64,000 bases of DNA from G039954875 sp039954875 (lineage in GTDB: Bacteria > Bacteroidota > Bacteroidia > Flavobacteriales > Blattabacteriaceae), in the NCBI GenBank assembly GCA_039954875.1, contig CP157202.1:1302001-1366000 (forward strand). The letters are read 5' to 3'. Numbering within the stretch: the first letter of the stretch is position 1; the number at the start of each line of letters is the position of its first letter. Position numbers and translations under genes: made by a program. Shown here piece by piece: positions 29,131 to 38,254 of the stretch. The notes beneath the pieces are model-generated. The model was not told where the DNA came from and searched no databases. It saw nothing but the letters and a program-made list of their open reading frames with translations.

Positions 29131-29215
29131 GGAGAGATGGCAGAGTGGTCAATTGCGACGGTCTTGAAAACCGTTGAGGCTAATACCTCCGGGGGTTCGA
29201 ATCCCTCTCTCTCCG
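29131..29215 (+). tRNA. tRNA-Ser (anticodon UGA)
   Basis: An 85-base tRNA with acceptor arms GGAGAGA/TCTCTCC and discriminator G. The anticodon stem ACGGT/ACCGT flanks the loop CTTGAAA, giving anticodon TGA. The long variable arm (GAGGCTAATACCTC) is typical of serine tRNAs, and the T-loop reads TTCGAAT. No CCA is encoded. It would decode UCA and, by wobble, UCG or UCU. Confidence 0.95.
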
Positions 29216-29474
29216 CTTCATGAAATAATAATATACTAAAAAATAGTTTTTTTTCTACAAGTGTAGAGTCTAAAACATTCTCAACCAAATATCAAAAAAT
29301 TAATTACTCTTTTCTACATTTTTTTGATTGACGGGGGGATTAAGTATTACGTAACCTACTTTTTTTGCCATCATTACACCACAAGGGCCTGATAAAGATA
29401 CACCTAGACGTGATAATAATTAACGATTTATATATAGTTATATATGATTTTTTTATGTATAAATTATATATAAA

Positions 29475-30480
29475 ATGATCCTTCTTATCAGCCAACATAC
29501 AGCAGCGGCTACAACCGATCTGATGCAGGATTGGATAATGTATCTGGGCAATGATGTCGTCAGGATCAATGATATTGACTTTATCGAGAATAAAGTTTTC
29601 TCATTATATTATTTATCAAGTGATAAGAGAATATATCTCTGAGAGCGATAAATTTTGACTAGGTCAATATTTTATAGTTTCTGCGATAGATGTATGATGG
29701 CCTGTACTATTTGCTCAGTTGCAAAAAAGAACTGTCGGATCTTGATAATTATATCAAGTAAGAATTACATGGGCTTTCGGACTATTTTTTTTTGCAATTA
29801 CTGAAGGATAAAAAATGGTTAGATCAACATCCGATCCCCTCTTATATACCTTCTAAGACCGAACAGCCCTGGTGTACCGTGCATATGTGTGTGGTGGGGG
29901 ATCAGCCCCCCCCCGGCCCCAAGACAATGATCACACCGATCAGAGGGTCGAAGTAGAACGATTTATCGAGAAGTATAGGAGGGTCATAATCAAAAATCTT
30001 ACGGAAGTACAAGGCGTTTTATAGGAGGGGTACTTTCAAATCTACCTATATATCTTTAATCACTCCAAAGAGGCTCAAGAAATTCAAGCCAGTCTTTCCC
30101 CCTCTCTCTTCCAACAATTCATTACGAAGCGGCCGAGATACTAATGTTTTATTGCCTAGGAAAAATTTTTCCAATGGCTATCTTATTTTTTGCCAATTAG
30201 CAGACTGCAATAAGACTTCAGATGGTACGATATGCACAAACCCAATAGAAATATGCCTTTCTCCCCTCTAAGGAGGATCAATCGATTGATGAAGCAATTT
30301 GGACTCGATACGGATTATTTGGATCTTATTTTATATAAAGATGGATGCTTTTATTTTTTGGAGGTCAATCCTCACGGGCAATTTGGCATGATTTCTATCC
30401 CATACAACTACTATGTAGAACGGAATGGGGATGTAGCTCAATGTGTTATTTCACTAAACAATCCCCATGGTATCCATTGA
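29475..30480 (+). pseudogene. gwsG: Grasp-with-spasm system ATP-grasp peptide maturase, decayed
   Basis: This is the relic of an ATP-grasp ligase that installs linkages in a ribosomal peptide. The N terminus (MILLISQHTAAATTDLMQDW, then YLGNDVVRINDIDFIENK) and the C-terminal ATP-grasp catalytic segment (HKPNRNMPFSPL, DLILYKDGCFYFLEVNPHGQ, FGMISIPYNYYVER) match the GwsG pattern, including the metal-binding Glu-x-Asn of EVNP. The middle is scrambled by stops and frame changes, with a C9 run at 29906-29914. It heads a five-gene block on the plus strand. Confidence 0.8.
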
Positions 30481-30626
30481 GAAAGATAAAAAACTTGCCC
30501 GCCACATTACATTTCCTCAAGAGAGCTAAGCCTTTTTGATGAAATCTGTCAAGAGCTAAAAACTCTATACTGCATGGATGTTGTGATATCCTTTTTTTTA
30601 AACCTATCAGCAAGTTTAAAGTAGAA

Positions 30627-31690
30627 GCTTTCAAAAAAGAAGATAAAACTCTTCAGTTATTGCCTTCCAGTGAAGGGTGCCAAGAGAATTATTGTTTACG
30701 ATATATAGCGGGGGATGTTTCATTACATCCCTCACCCAATTCATTACACGATTTATTGTTGCAGTATTATGGCCAGACAGATAAGTGAGATGACAGCTGC
30801 TTTTGATCATCCTAATGATAAGAAGACGGTAGAGGAATATGTTGATTTTCTCGTTCAAAAAGAATATGTTTTTTTCATCGATTATCTCCTGAGCTCTATC
30901 CGATGTTTTCTATGGAATATGATGATTAGGGTACCATTTCGAACTCGATCATCAATTGTGGAGATCCGTTTCTAATGTCAGATGAGCTGAAGAAAATCAT
31001 CGATCAGCTCGATCAATTGGATTGTATAGGAATTGAGGTGCATTGCTTTAGCCCTATCAATCAAGAGACTTTTTTTTGCAAACCTTAGCTCTTTTTGAGG
31101 AGAACGGTATTAAGGCCATTTAATGGTGATCCCTTATAATAATTTTATATCTCACTCCTTTTTAAAGGAGGTTTATAAAAAGTATAAGTGTTTGGAAGGT
31201 ATGTTGGTCCACGGTACACCCGAGATCAGAGATGGCGAGGGGGATACCTATCAATTGGTCAAAAGACGGGATTAAGGACCATATGGCTTGTGGGGCTATA
31301 GATGGGGTCCACTTTTATTGCACTTTTATTATTTTCCGAATCGAAATATTTCAATGATTGTCTACATCGTAAGATCTCCATAGACATGCACGGCGAAATT
31401 AAAAATTGCTCCTCTCTGCCCAATACTTATGGAAATATCAAGCCTACTACTTTGCAGCAAGCCTTGTATAATTCATAATTCAGAGAGTTTGAAGCATCAC
31501 CAAAGATCAAATGGAGGTCGACAAAGATTACGAATTACTCTATATCTATACCGACTTGTCAGACTTATATATGCAAGATTCTAAAAATATTTACAGCAAG
31601 CCTTTGAAGTGTCCATATGATCTTTATACGGCTACTTGACGGTGGGGAATTGATCTCACGTACAGGCACTCCCGAAAAGCCTTCAATAGA
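30627..31690 (+). pseudogene. gwsS: Grasp-with-spasm system SPASM-domain maturase, decayed
   Basis: The start region reads KLFSYCLPVKGAKRIIVYD, then FHYIPHPIHYTI and VEEYVDFLVQKEYVFF, in the order of GwsS proteins. Near 31.37 kb HRKISIDMHGEIKNCSSLPN and then NTYGNIKPTTLQQAL match the SPASM entry. The following cluster segment reads TKDQMEVDKDYELLYIYTDL, where family members have Cys at four positions (usually CKDCEFRYxCTDC). Only the later Cys of KPLKCPYDLY remains. Several stops interrupt the gene. Confidence 0.75.
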
Positions 31691-31716
31691 GTAGGGATAA
31701 CTTAAATCATAATATC

Positions 31717-31881
31717 ATGAAACTCGAGAAGTTAGTTTCTTTGCAAAAGCAGTTGGCAAAAAAAGATAGCTTTACCATAGAAAGTGGTCAGTCTACGCTT
31801 ACTCCTTTTCCTTCGCCTCTTGATCCTAGTTTAGCTACTTACTTTACTATATATATATTGATGGTAAATAATATACAGTAA
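31717..31881 (+). CDS. Short peptide, candidate modified-peptide precursor
   Basis: A 54-codon frame runs from ATG 31717 to TAA 31879-31881. It begins MKLEKLVSLQKQLAKKDSF, a charged amphipathic leader-like segment, and continues with a Ser/Thr/Pro-rich stretch (SGQSTLTPFPSPLDPS). It sits exactly where grasp-with-spasm precursors are encoded, between maturase and exporter. A classical Gly-Gly site is not present (SGQ instead). It is the only uninterrupted frame in the locus. Assignment rests on position and composition, not on a confirmed family match. Confidence 0.45.
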   Translation: MKLEKLVSLQKQLAKKDSFTIESGQSTLTPFPSPLDPSLATYFTIYILMVNNIQ

Positions 31882-31939
31882 AATTGATCCAACATTAATC
31901 CTGATTAAAATATCTTAATGGGTTTTAATGAACAATATT

Positions 31940-31964
31940 AGGAAGTGAGCACAGCTCACTTCCT
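31940..31964 (+). terminator. Strong hairpin between precursor and exporter
   Basis: An 11-base perfect stem (AGGAAGTGAGC with GCTCACTTCCT) closes a 3-base ACA loop. It lies 59 bases after the small peptide stop and shortly before exporter homology begins. There is no T tract after it, so it may be an mRNA-stabilising or attenuating hairpin rather than a standard terminator. Confidence 0.5.
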
Positions 31965-31974
31965 ATTCCATTCA

Positions 31975-33440
31975 TAAACTTAGGTATAGAAAATCATCTA
32001 TACCATGGGGCTTCATACGGCTGACTATCGGGTTTTTTGATACTCGCATGACGTATGATATTCTACAACTAATCAACGATCATAATAGTATCGAAAAACC
32101 ACTAACACAAAGCAGTCTGAATACACTTTTTTCCGTAATGAGCGTTTTCATCTTCGGTTTAGTATTAGCCTTTCATAATATGAATATATTTTAAATTTTT
32201 CTTGTTAGTAGTATGTTTTATATTATCCTAATCATCCTTTTCTTGAAAAAATATCGTAAGATAAATTATAAAAATTTTCTCAGGTAACATAATATCAGAG
32301 CAAAGTCATAAAGTTGATCAACGGTATGCAAAAGATCAAACTACGAAATACCAAACGGCAAAAGCGTTGGGGGGTGAGAGTCGATACAGATGCATGTGTT
32401 TAAGCTGGCTACTAAATCTTTGGTTGTCGAGCAAACCCAGAGCATGGATTCCTACTTTATCCACGAGCTCAAAAATATTTTCATCACTTTTGTTTCGGTC
32501 ACCATAGTTACGGAGGGACAACTCACCTTGGATATGATGCTTTCCGTACAACACATCATTGGACAGCTCAATGCTCCAGTATTGCAAATAGTCGATTTCA
32601 TACGATCAATACAAGATGACAAGATCGGTCTAGAACATTTGGGAGAAATCCATGACAAAGAGGATGAAGAACTACTTGGACAAGAGAAGGAAGCTACAAT
32701 TCTCAACGACAAGGATCTTATTGTGAAAGAGCTTCATTTCCGTTACACCGGTGGCTTAGATAATGAAGTCTTGAGCGGGATCAACCTGACCATCCCAAAA
32801 AAAATATCACTTCTATTGTCAGGGCTAGTGGTAATGGCAAGACCACTTTGCTCAAGTTCTTGATGAAATTTTATAAACCTACTACTGCTGGATAGATTTA
32901 CTTAGGCAAGATTACTTTGAAAAGCGTTGCTCAAAGTACCTGGGGGGCTCATTGTGGTGTGGTCATGCAAGAGGGATACATCTTTAATAATGCCATTGCT
33001 AAAAATATCGCTGTGGATGAGGATCGTGTCCATAAACAAAAACTGCAAAAGACTGTAGATATTGTTTGCGTCAGAGATGTAATAAAAGAAGAGCATGCTG
33101 TAGAGTACGATACCAATATAGGTAACTAAGGAGTAGGCTTGAATAGTGGACAAAGACAACGCATCCTCATAGTTCGAGCTACCTATAAAGATCCGGCTTA
33201 TCTGTGTTTTGATAAGGCTACTTCTTCTTGGGACGCCCACAACGAACACTTGATTATGTAAAATTTGAATGAATTTTTTCGAGATGAGACCACTATTATC
33301 ATTGCCCATCGTCTCAGTACGGTCAAGCATGCGGCCCGAATCACGGTGATCGACCACGGAAAGATTGCCTATCTAGGCTAGGCAATCATCAGAGCTTGAT
33401 CGAGGCACAAGGCAGCTATTGCTGATTAGTCAAAGAATAA
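31975..33440 (+). pseudogene. Peptide ABC exporter (HlyB/LanT-like), truncated and decayed
   Basis: Homology begins in the transmembrane domain (GFFDTRMTYDILQLINDHNS, SVFIFGLVLAFHN, QLTLDMMLSVQHIIGQLNAP, LEHLGEIHDKEDEE) and continues through the ATPase: Walker A-like RASGNGKTTLLKFLMKFYKP, a damaged signature NSGQRQRILIVRA, and the switch IIAHRLSTVKHAA. The N-terminal C39 peptidase domain and first helices (~270 residues) have no room and appear deleted. Multiple stops. Its product would have processed and exported the peptide. Confidence 0.85.
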
Positions 33441-33477
33441 TTAAATTGGGGAAAAATTCAAAGCTATTGAGTTATGC

Positions 33478-34770
33478 CACAGAATTTGAATGATGTTACG
33501 TTCCGTTATGAATAAATTCATAAAGTACTTTCTAGGCCATCTTCGTGGTTGATACGTTGTTGGGGCATTACAGTAATTTTTTTTATCATCATTATTTTAT
33601 TGTTGTTTATATCGTGGTGGATAAAATACTCAAACTTCATCAATTCAAAAATCTTAGTCACCACTAAGGTCCCGGCATATAAGATAGAGGCCAAAGTCAA
33701 TGGACGTATCACTCATTTGTTTGTCAAATATCATAAGAAAGTCAAAAAAGGACAAATTTTAGCCCTCTTAACCAATCCGGCTGACTATCAAGATGTAATT
33801 ACCCTCAAAAAAGTATTATATGCTACTGTTACAGATCCTAGTGGTTTGTCCTTTTCGATAGAGCATATCACATTCCTCTATTTGGGTAAAATAGAGCCTG
33901 CTTATGTCACTTTTGATAAGAGTTATAATCCCCAAAAATATCAGACTTATCGTCGTCTCGGTCCGCATACCCATGAGATATTCTCTAACAAATAGTTACT
34001 GATCAAACTAGATATACGGATACAAGAAATCCATGCACAATTGGACATTTATACCAAAACCTTAAAATACGTCAAAAAAACAAAAAGCAGGCACAACGTC
34101 TGTTTGATGAGAGGTGATCTCGGCCCAAGAGTTTGAAAAAAATATGTAGTACCTATCCGCTCAAAACCGTCGTCAAAAGCTTCTGATCGAAATTTAACAC
34201 ATCAATGGAGAGATAAATAGCGACAATAAAGTGCTCAAGGCAACAATCGTATCTAAAAAAAACAGCAAGATACCAAACATCTCAATACCATCATCCGGAC
34301 GTATAATCAACTCGAAAGTATCATCAGAGATTGGGAGATGAAATATTTACTTACGGCCTCTGTCGATGGCATAGTAAGCTTTCAGAAATATTAGGGCAAG
34401 AATCAGTTCATCAAGCAGCCAAAGGTGGTATTTACTATCCTGCCCGAATCCGATAAGGGAGTTAGGGAAAGATCATTCTACCAGATAAGAATACGGGTAA
34501 AAGGTCAAGGTTAAGCAAAAAGTCTTGATCAGGTTTAAAAATTATCCATATCAAAAGTTTGGGGTTTTACTCGGACGAGTCAAACACATATCCCTGTCTA
34601 CAGATGATCACAGTAATTATTATGTAGAAACATCTTTGCCTGGGGTGTTCAAAACCACTCATCATAAGCGTATTGTATTCAAACGGGAAATGCAAGGTAC
34701 GGCTGAAATAATCATCTATGATATCCGGCTGATAGAACGAATATTTTATTCATTTGATTTGTATTTTGAT
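33478..34770 (+). pseudogene. HlyD-family membrane fusion protein, decayed
   Basis: Adaptor of a type I peptide exporter. An N-terminal membrane helix (FIIIILLLFISWWIKY), biotinyl-like domain (TTKVPAYKIEAKVNGRI, FVKYHKKVKKGQILALL) and C-terminal beta domain (IRFKNYPYQKFGVLLGRVKH, EMQGTAEIIIYDIRLIERIF) are in the expected order. The coiled-coil middle is broken by stops and frameshifts. It follows the exporter with about 40 bases between them. Confidence 0.8.
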
Positions 34771-34863
34771 ACAATAAATAAAATACTGAACAAAACTTGT
34801 CCACCAGTACTGTGATTATTCAAAAAAGCTTTTACAGTCTATTTTTTGTGTTTAGAAAAAGAT

Positions 34864-34871
34864 TATCTTTG
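34864..34871 (+). promoter_or_regulatory. -7 box of greA
   Basis: TATCTTTG matches TAnnTTTG and lies 60 bases upstream of the greA ATG. A TTTG at 34845-34848 is closer (15 bases) than the usual 19-21 spacing. Confidence 0.45.
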
Positions 34872-34930
34872 TACAGATACCCCTGACTGCGTAGGAGTCC
34901 GGGATTGTTTTATTTAAAAAATTGAGTATC

Positions 34931-35410
34931 ATGGCAAAGCCGGAATATATCACCGAAGAAGGCTTGAAAAAGTTGCGTGAAGAACTTGAACAGTTGGAGG
35001 GTGTAGAACGCCCAAGGATATCGCGAGAGATCACCGAAGCGAGAGACAAAGGAGACCTCTCGGAAAATGCCGAATACGATGCGGCCAAAGAAACTCAGGA
35101 GTTTTTAGAAGTACGCATTGCGAAGATAAAGGAGAAGTTAGCCAATGTTCGTGTGATAGATGGTTCACAATTGGATCATTCTAAGGTATCAATTCTCTCG
35201 ACCGTCAAGGTTAAAAATCTTACCCATGGTGTTCAGCAAATTTATACTTTAGTGCCTGAGGGCGAAGCAGACCTCAAGGTAGGCAAAATTTCTATCAATA
35301 CTCCTATCTCCACTGGCTTATTAGGTAAACAAGTGGGTGAAACCGCTCAGATCTGTCTACCTAATGGGATGGAACTTGAGTTTGAAATTTTAGATATAAA
35401 ATTCGATTGA
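34931..35410 (+). CDS. greA: Transcription elongation factor GreA
   Basis: GreA rescues backtracked RNA polymerase by stimulating transcript cleavage. The ATG at 34931 gives 159 residues, the family length; a TTG at 34922 is an alternative. The N-terminal coiled coil carries the acidic tip segment (DKGDLSENAEYDAAKE) and the C-terminal FKBP-like domain (INTPISTGLLGKQVGE) is intact. Its stop overlaps the next start (TGATG). Confidence 0.96.
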   Translation: MAKPEYITEEGLKKLREELEQLEGVERPRISREITEARDKGDLSENAEYDAAKETQEFLEVRIAKIKEKLANVRVIDGSQLDHSKVSILSTVKVKNLTHGVQQIYTLVPEGEADLKVGKISINTPISTGLLGKQVGETAQICLPNGMELEFEILDIKFD

Positions 35411-35844
35411 TGAACTCTGTTTTTAGTAAAATAGTCAAGGGTGAGCTACCCGCTTATAAAGTTGCTGAAGATGCGGATCATTTGGCCTTTTTAGACATTC
35501 TGCCTTTGAAAAAGGGTCATACTTTAGCCATCACTAAAAAACAGGTCGATAAGCTTTTTGACTTCAGCGAGGGAGCATTTGTTCAGTTGATGCGTTTCGT
35601 CCATCGCACGGCTAAAAGTATCGAACAAGTGGTACCCTGTCAGCGTATAGGTCTGGTGGTTATGGGATTTGAAGTACCTCATGCTCATGTACACCTTGTG
35701 CCGATAGATCGAGAGAATGATTTGAATTTTTCTAATCCGCGGGTTAGATTCTCCAAAGAAGCTTTTTCGGTTCTAGCTGGTCAGATTGGAGAAGCCTTTA
35801 AAAAAGCGTCGAATATTGATTTTGAGGATCAAGGTGAAAGATGA
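35410..35844 (+). CDS. HIT-family nucleotide hydrolase/transferase
   Basis: This 144-residue histidine-triad protein resembles HinT-type purine nucleoside phosphoramidases. SVFSKIVKGELPAYKV opens the domain, LPLKKGHTLAI follows, and the catalytic triad is HAHVHLVP. The ATG shares a base with the greA stop, so the genes are coupled. The last 47 bases overlap the 3' end of the convergent histidine kinase gene. Confidence 0.93.
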   Translation: MNSVFSKIVKGELPAYKVAEDADHLAFLDILPLKKGHTLAITKKQVDKLFDFSEGAFVQLMRFVHRTAKSIEQVVPCQRIGLVVMGFEVPHAHVHLVPIDRENDLNFSNPRVRFSKEAFSVLAGQIGEAFKKASNIDFEDQGER

Positions 35845-36997
35845 TTCTGGTAGTAGTACCCTTGGTTTTTCCTGAGTTATCTACGAAGATCTTTCCTTTG
35901 GGATGGTATTTTTCGATGATACGTTTGGTCAGAGGAAGACCATAACCCCACCCCCCTTTTTTCGTCGAATAGCCCGCTTCAAATATTCTCCTGAATTTTG
36001 ATGGAGGCATACCTTTACCTTGATCTTTGATATCGATCTCTACCTTATCTTTTTTATCGGTAACTTTAACACTGATGGTTCCTTTATTTCTCATAGCATC
36101 TACCGAATTTTTTAAAACATTTTCTATCGCCCAGCCATAAAGTATCTCATTCAAAGGGACAAGGATTTTCTCTTTGTTGCTTTCAAATTGAAAATGGATG
36201 TTTGCCGAAATACGATGTTTTAAATATTCGATAATCTGCTTGGTTACCTTTACAATATTTTGATAGGAAAGTTCTGGTTGAGAACCTATCTTTGAGAAAC
36301 GTTCTGCAATATACTCTAGCCTTTTTATATCTTTTTCCATCTCTTGTATGGCTATAGCAGTCATTGTTGTATGGTCCTTATGTTCGGTCTTCAACAACTC
36401 TACCCAACCTATGAGCGCTGAAAGTGGCGTGCCGATCTGGTGTGCGGTTTCTTTAGACATCCCTACCCAGAGGTGGTCTTTTTCGGCCTTTTTTAGGGTA
36501 TATAAATACCAATAACTATAAAAGCTAAATAAAACTAGGATGAAGATCAATATGATAGAGTAAAACCTGAGTTTATCTAAAAAGCTATAATTTTCATAAT
36601 AGATGTATAGCGCTTTTTCCGAGGGATTTAATTTGGTAGGTTCGTAGATCGACTTCATATATTTAAGTGTCCTTTCGAGGTTTTTTTGGTTCACTCTATA
36701 GGTAGGGATGTTTTTGTATATCCTCATTTTCTTCTCTTTATCTACGACGACTATAGGCATGGTTTGATTAGATAAGATAATATCGAGTAAGAAGAGCCTC
36801 ACCTTGTTGTCTGTAACCTTTGAGGTTATAAAAAGTTCTAGGGCCTGAATATAATTTTTTATATTTTTCTCCTCCTTTTGTTTCAATTGCTCGACTAGAC
36901 CCTTGAAAGTGAAAATGGTCATGATCACGATAAGTAAAACAATCAAAAAGCCATAGCATTTATTATATGTTTTTGATATAAAAAATCTACCTATCAT
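35798..36997 (-). CDS. Membrane sensor histidine kinase
   Basis: A 399-residue two-component sensor. Two membrane helices (about residues 15-35 and 142-165) frame a ~105-residue extracytoplasmic region without a recognised sensor fold. HisKA carries the phospho-acceptor His in KETAHQIGTPLSALIGW; the ATPase domain has the N box (ENVLKNSVDAM), G1 (DQGKGM) and G2 (GWGYGLPLTKRI). No response regulator is adjacent, so its partner is elsewhere or it is an orphan. It overlaps the HIT gene tail-to-tail. The gene is intact while its downstream neighbours on the same strand are decayed. Confidence 0.92.
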   Translation of the reverse strand: MIGRFFISKTYNKCYGFLIVLLIVIMTIFTFKGLVEQLKQKEEKNIKNYIQALELFITSKVTDNKVRLFLLDIILSNQTMPIVVVDKEKKMRIYKNIPTYRVNQKNLERTLKYMKSIYEPTKLNPSEKALYIYYENYSFLDKLRFYSIILIFILVLFSFYSYWYLYTLKKAEKDHLWVGMSKETAHQIGTPLSALIGWVELLKTEHKDHTTMTAIAIQEMEKDIKRLEYIAERFSKIGSQPELSYQNIVKVTKQIIEYLKHRISANIHFQFESNKEKILVPLNEILYGWAIENVLKNSVDAMRNKGTISVKVTDKKDKVEIDIKDQGKGMPPSKFRRIFEAGYSTKKGGWGYGLPLTKRIIEKYHPKGKIFVDNSGKTKGTTTRIIFHLDPQNQYSTLF

Positions 36998-37080
36998 AAA
37001 GAAATAGTTACCGTGCGAAAATAGGTATAAAAAGCCGCTTCTCCTTATTATGTGGTGCTGGTAAGGAGGGTTCTCTCAGT

Positions 37081-38147
37081 TTAAAATTTATATTTAATAG
37101 GGAAAAAAGCAAGAGCTTGTTGAATAATACCTACGTTGATAACGTCGATAAGTACCCCTGTATTTGAGTAGCGATAGATCTTACTTTTTTGCCTATAGTC
37201 TAGGGCCGCTGTCATATAGAAATCTCCATTGTAAGGATCGATCCTCAATATGTAAAAATTTTTATTGTATTCTAGTGGAATGAAAGCTTTTGTATGGACT
37301 AGACTGTAGTATTCATGGTAGACATACGCCATACTTAGCCCATGGGCTATCCAATAGAGCATATTACTAGTGGGATTGAATATTAAATCTCAAAGGATAT
37401 TATTGGGATGGTTAACAGAGTGTTTAGTTCTTTCCGGTTTTTGGATCGATGCGAATCAGATGGGATGGTACACGTTCAATCCTTTGTAATACCCATATAT
37501 TTTTATCTATGTCGAGTTGTATACCGTAGAGCTTTTTTCTACAGTGATTGTTTTCATTAGAGTGTCGATCTGGGTGTATCGATAACGAGGATTTTATCTT
37601 CAAGGGGGAGGCGGATATTGATAAACTTTGGCCTTTGTCATACATATACCATTTGTGCGGTGATGTACGGATCGGTATGGATACTCTCAATAATTGTGAA
37701 CGTTTTTGGATGAATGATGTTGACCTTTTAACTAAATCCACTGATGAGATAGGCTTTCTCTTCATTGATAAAGTAAATGTATCGTGGTGTTGGGGAGGTG
37801 GTAATGCTCACCACAACTTTGAAATTTTGGGTATTGATGACACGTAGATCTTACCCGAATTATTGATGACGAAATATACGATATTAAATGGTCCTCGATT
37901 GGGCTATATCGTCTAAGGGGATATTATTGTTTCTGTAAAAAATATCATTGATTTTTTCATCTGGTAAATAATAAAATAATGAAGAATTGCTGTATTGGAA
38001 TTAACCCTCGTTAACGATTAATATACCTCGGCTACTATATTGGGAGTGGAATAAACTGGTAATTAACCCTGTTAATTTAGCATACAGCTTAGGGATCAGG
38101 CATAGGAGAAAAAAATCCACCAAAAGTAAGAGAAATAACCTCCTCAT
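37081..38147 (-). pseudogene. BtuG-like/YncE-type beta-propeller surface protein, copy A, decayed
   Basis: From ATG 38147 (MRRLFLLLLVDFFLLCL, a signal peptide) the relic reads ILIVNEG, DEKINDIFYRNNNIPLDDIA, DLRVINTQNFKVV, a middle block (DKNIWVLQRIERVPSHLIRI) and a C terminus (FYILRIDPYNGDFYMTAALD, YRYSNTGVLIDVINVG). This is the order of DUF5074/YncE-like propellers such as BtuG, the surface cobalamin-binding lipoprotein. It is the most diverged and best preserved of three tandem copies downstream of a TonB receptor. Stops and frameshifts are numerous. Confidence 0.7.
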
Positions 38148-38254
38148 AGGATTATTTTCGATAAGGTGAGCTTGCTTTCTCTCTTAGCTGTAGTTTTCAA
38201 AATATTGTAACATATTTGTTCAGATCGATTCGACGTCTAGGTTTGAAGATACTC

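Noticed and set aside
28980..29288. A 102-codon minus-strand frame containing REGFEPPEVLASTVFKT
   Set aside because: It is the antisense of the tRNA-Ser gene; this translated tRNA signature is a well-known false protein.
32452..32712. Ser-rich minus-strand frame
   Set aside because: It is antisense to the exporter relic, where QLTLDMMLSVQHIIGQLNAP and LGEIHDKEDEE are recognisable.
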